DNA from: CAZWLD01 sp964634685
GTDB taxonomy: Bacteria; Bacillota_I; Bacilli_A; Acholeplasmatales; JAEDCM01
DNA: 32,484 bases
NCBI GenBank assembly: GCA_964634685.1
Contig: CAZWLD010000024.1
Coordinates: 1 to 32,484, forward strand
Direction: 5' to 3'
Both the position numbers and the translations under genes were made by a program. The first letter of the stretch is position 1. Every line of letters begins with the position of its first letter. Below are positions 30,821 through 32,484 of this stretch, piece by piece. The notes below the pieces were generated by a model. That model was not told the DNA's origin and searched no databases. It was given only the letters and a program-made list of their open reading frames with translations.

Positions 30821-31900
30821 CTAATAAGAAATATTTTCCTTGTCAGCTTCTGATTGTGATTTAATATCGATTTTATAACCGCAAGATTGAACAGCTAAAC
30901 GAACATTTTGTCCAGCCTTACCGATAGCTAAGGATAATTGATTGTCAGGAACAATCGCAAGGGAAGTTTTATTCTTTGGATCAATATCAATTACGGAAAT
31001 TACCTTTGCTGGTTGAAGGGAATTGGCAATTAATACTGCTGGATCTTCACTATAAAGGTAAAGGTCAATTTTTTCATTATTTAAAGCCTCAACGATTTTC
31101 TTAATACGAGAACCCTTTTCACCAACACAGGATCCAATGGCATCAACATTAGCATTTTGCGAATAAACCGCAACCTTGGTACGATCGCCTGGATCACGAG
31201 CGATACCCTTGATTTCGATAACGCCTGATGCAATTTCAGGAATATTATTTTCCATCAAACGAGTAACTAGATTTTTATCGGAACGAGAAACATAAATTTT
31301 AGGTCCTTTATTTCCAACCTCAACTGATACTAAATAAACATTAATACGATCGCCCTTCTCAAATTTATCATTTGGTAATGTTTCCTTCTTAGGAAGAAGG
31401 GTTGTCGTGTTATAACCAATATTTAAGGTTATATAGTCATCAGAAATCTCAACGACATCAGCCGTAAGCATTTCATTTTCTTTGTCCTTGAAGTAACGAT
31501 AAGTTTTGTCCTTTTCAAAGCCACGAACAGTTTGATTAAATACTTGTTTGCCTGTTGAAGCCGCAATACGACCAAATTTTTTCGGGTCAACTGCAACCTC
31601 AAAGGTATCGCCAACCTTAACATTTGATTTAAGCTTTTTGGCATCAGCAAGTGTTACCTGGCAAGGCTCACCATCAACGATATCCTTAACCTCTTCAACA
31701 ACCATATATTGAGCATAGATTTGGATTTCATGCTTTTCTGGCTTTAATTCAATTCGAATTGGAACATTGGAATTTAAGCCCTCAGATTTTTTATAAGCGT
31801 TAGCTAAGCTTTTTTTTGTTGCCTCTAAAATCTCTTCATAGCTCATTTCCTTTTCCTTTGCCATTAATTCTAATTGTTCAAAAAATGTTTTACTAATCAT
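30821..31900 (-). CDS. nusA: Transcription termination/antitermination factor NusA
   Basis: NusA binds RNA polymerase and nascent RNA and modulates pausing, termination and antitermination. The order is an N-terminal polymerase-binding domain (about 1-125), an S1 domain (about 135-200; GDRINVYLVSVEVGNKGPKI) and two KH domains (RDPGDRTKVAVYS, GSCVGEKGSRIKKIVEALNN, and SLAIGKAGQNVRLA). It ends after KH2 with no acidic repeats, the usual Bacillota form. The nominal frame begins with GTG at 31909. I prefer the ATG at 31900, eight bases after AGG, which gives 359 residues. It lies 9 bases downstream of the rimP stop. Confidence 0.97.
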   Translation of the reverse strand: MISKTFFEQLELMAKEKEMSYEEILEATKKSLANAYKKSEGLNSNVPIRIELKPEKHEIQIYAQYMVVEEVKDIVDGEPCQVTLADAKKLKSNVKVGDTFEVAVDPKKFGRIAASTGKQVFNQTVRGFEKDKTYRYFKDKENEMLTADVVEISDDYITLNIGYNTTTLLPKKETLPNDKFEKGDRINVYLVSVEVGNKGPKIYVSRSDKNLVTRLMENNIPEIASGVIEIKGIARDPGDRTKVAVYSQNANVDAIGSCVGEKGSRIKKIVEALNNEKIDLYLYSEDPAVLIANSLQPAKVISVIDIDPKNKTSLAIVPDNQLSLAIGKAGQNVRLAVQSCGYKIDIKSQSEADKENISY

Positions 31901-31909
31901 AATAATCAC

Positions 31910-32362
31910 CTAAAACTTAACTGCTAAACGAATTTTTTTAATTAATGCTCGTTCAACAATTACTTCTTTAATCCTTCCTTTAACATTTACTTTTAATTTG
32001 ATTTCTTCATCAGAAACTTCTAATAAATAACCCTCATATTCTGCTTCCTTGGTCTTAACATGAATATATTCACCAATAGCATTTACTAATTCCTCGTTAT
32101 TTCGTAAAGCTTTTTCAGCTCCTGGGGAACAAACCTCAAGCATATATTCACCGTCACAAACATCAACGCTATCAAGCTTTTCACTTAAATATTCATTGAC
32201 TAAGGCTAGCTCTTGGACCTGAATTCCTCCTTTTTTATCAACTAAAACGCGAAGAATTTTATATCCGTATTGCTTTCCCCATTCAACGTCATAAAGATAA
32301 AAGCCGTTTTCTTCTAAATAATTGCCAAGCATTTTTAAAATTGTTTCTTTAATATTTTCCAT
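31910..32362 (-). CDS. rimP: Ribosome maturation factor RimP
   Basis: RimP acts in maturation of the 30S ribosomal subunit. The 150-residue product has the family's N-terminal domain, with YLYDVEWGKQYGYKILRVLVDK-like sequence (about 22-44), and the motif EYMLEVCSPGAEKALRNNEE (about 97-116). A C-terminal SH3-like domain follows (YEGYLLEVSDEEIKLKV). The ATG has AAAGGAG five bases upstream. It is the first gene of the operon, and its leader carries a 9-bp hairpin. Confidence 0.96.
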   Translation of the reverse strand: MENIKETILKMLGNYLEENGFYLYDVEWGKQYGYKILRVLVDKKGGIQVQELALVNEYLSEKLDSVDVCDGEYMLEVCSPGAEKALRNNEELVNAIGEYIHVKTKEAEYEGYLLEVSDEEIKLKVNVKGRIKEVIVERALIKKIRLAVKF

Positions 32363-32385
32363 AGCAACTCCTTTATTAATTAAAA

Positions 32386-32408
32386 TGAGTGAGACGAAAT
32401 CTCACTCA
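32386..32408 (-). promoter_or_regulatory. Leader hairpin upstream of rimP
   Basis: TGAGTGAGA (32408-32400, minus strand) pairs with TCTCACTCA (32394-32386), a perfect 9-bp stem with a TTTCG loop. It is followed by TTTTAATTAAT, a weak U-rich tail, and then the rimP ribosome binding site. It may be a partial terminator or a stabilising leader stem. Confidence 0.6.
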
Positions 32409-32430
32409 CAATAAATATATTGTTACCTAT

Positions 32431-32458
32431 ATTATATCAAATATTTATTTTAATACAA
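32431..32458 (-). promoter_or_regulatory. Promoter of the rimP-nusA-infB operon
   Basis: TTGTAT (32458-32453) and TATAAT (32436-32431) are separated by 16 bases on the minus strand. Transcription would start near 32424, about 60 bases before the rimP start. Confidence 0.65.
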
Positions 32459-32484
32459 GTGTTTTTAAATATGAATTTTTTTTA

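Noticed and set aside
1..32484. Use of the Mycoplasma genetic code (TGA as Trp)
   Set aside because: TGA ends addA, infB and the HTH-DUF3990 gene exactly at overlaps with the next start, and conserved Trp positions use TGG.

Overview
The window is a low-GC (about one third G+C by eye) chromosomal segment from a Bacillota-type bacterium, most likely an uncultured Bacilli, Erysipelotrichia or RF39-like lineage. The clues are the rimP-nusA-ylxR-ylxQ-infB-rbfA operon, addB-addA, an S-box SAM riboswitch in front of metK, many GTG and TTG starts behind AGGTG-type ribosome binding sites, and a YutG-type PgpA. TGA is used as a stop (addA, infB, the DUF3990 gene) and Trp is TGG, so this is code 11 and not the Mycoplasma code. 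The lineage is inferred from gene content. Nearly everything lies on the minus strand; pepT is the only confident plus-strand gene.

Layout from left to right. (1) 1-2390: a decayed RHS polymorphic-toxin locus. A broken RHS core runs into a toxin tip, an adjacent two-TM protein is a candidate immunity gene, and a second, frameshifted orphan core continues off the left edge. (2) 2391-4070: metK and a small TSCPD-domain gene form one operon behind a promoter, a SAM riboswitch and a switchable terminator. (3) 4079-5987: a PgpA-like gene followed by a six-TM protein with a degenerate HD-GYP domain. (4) 6013-12420: addB-addA-fmt with overlapping genes and a terminator. (5) 12421-13814: a candidate small RNA on the plus strand, then a GT4 glycosyltransferase. 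(6) 13819-17530: an unrecognised 772-residue protein with a roughly 92-residue internal period, and a ToxN/AbiQ-family toxin gene with a complete type III toxin-antitoxin layout (promoter, RNA with a 41-nt repeat, terminator, toxin). The toxin carries an unusual C-terminal extension of about 215 residues. (7) 17584-22478: pepT, convergent with priA and an RsmF-like rRNA methyltransferase. (8) 22694-26228: a 968-residue lipoprotein with ten InlB/MBIN-type repeats and a long leader, then a gene-poor stretch. (9) 26182-27936: a two-gene module, HTH-DUF3990 (ADP-ribosyltransferase-like) overlapping a protein that fuses a partner domain to an ASCH domain, behind a palindromic promoter. (10) 27985-32458: the rbfA/infB/ylxQ/ylxR/nusA/rimP translation operon, with a hairpin cluster before infB and a leader hairpin before rimP.

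The best candidates for something undescribed are the extended ToxN type III module (16225-17530), the HTH-DUF3990/ASCH-fusion pair (26229-27936), the RHS tip plus immunity locus, and the periodic 772-residue protein. No rRNA, tRNA, CRISPR array, insertion sequence or phage structural gene was recognised.
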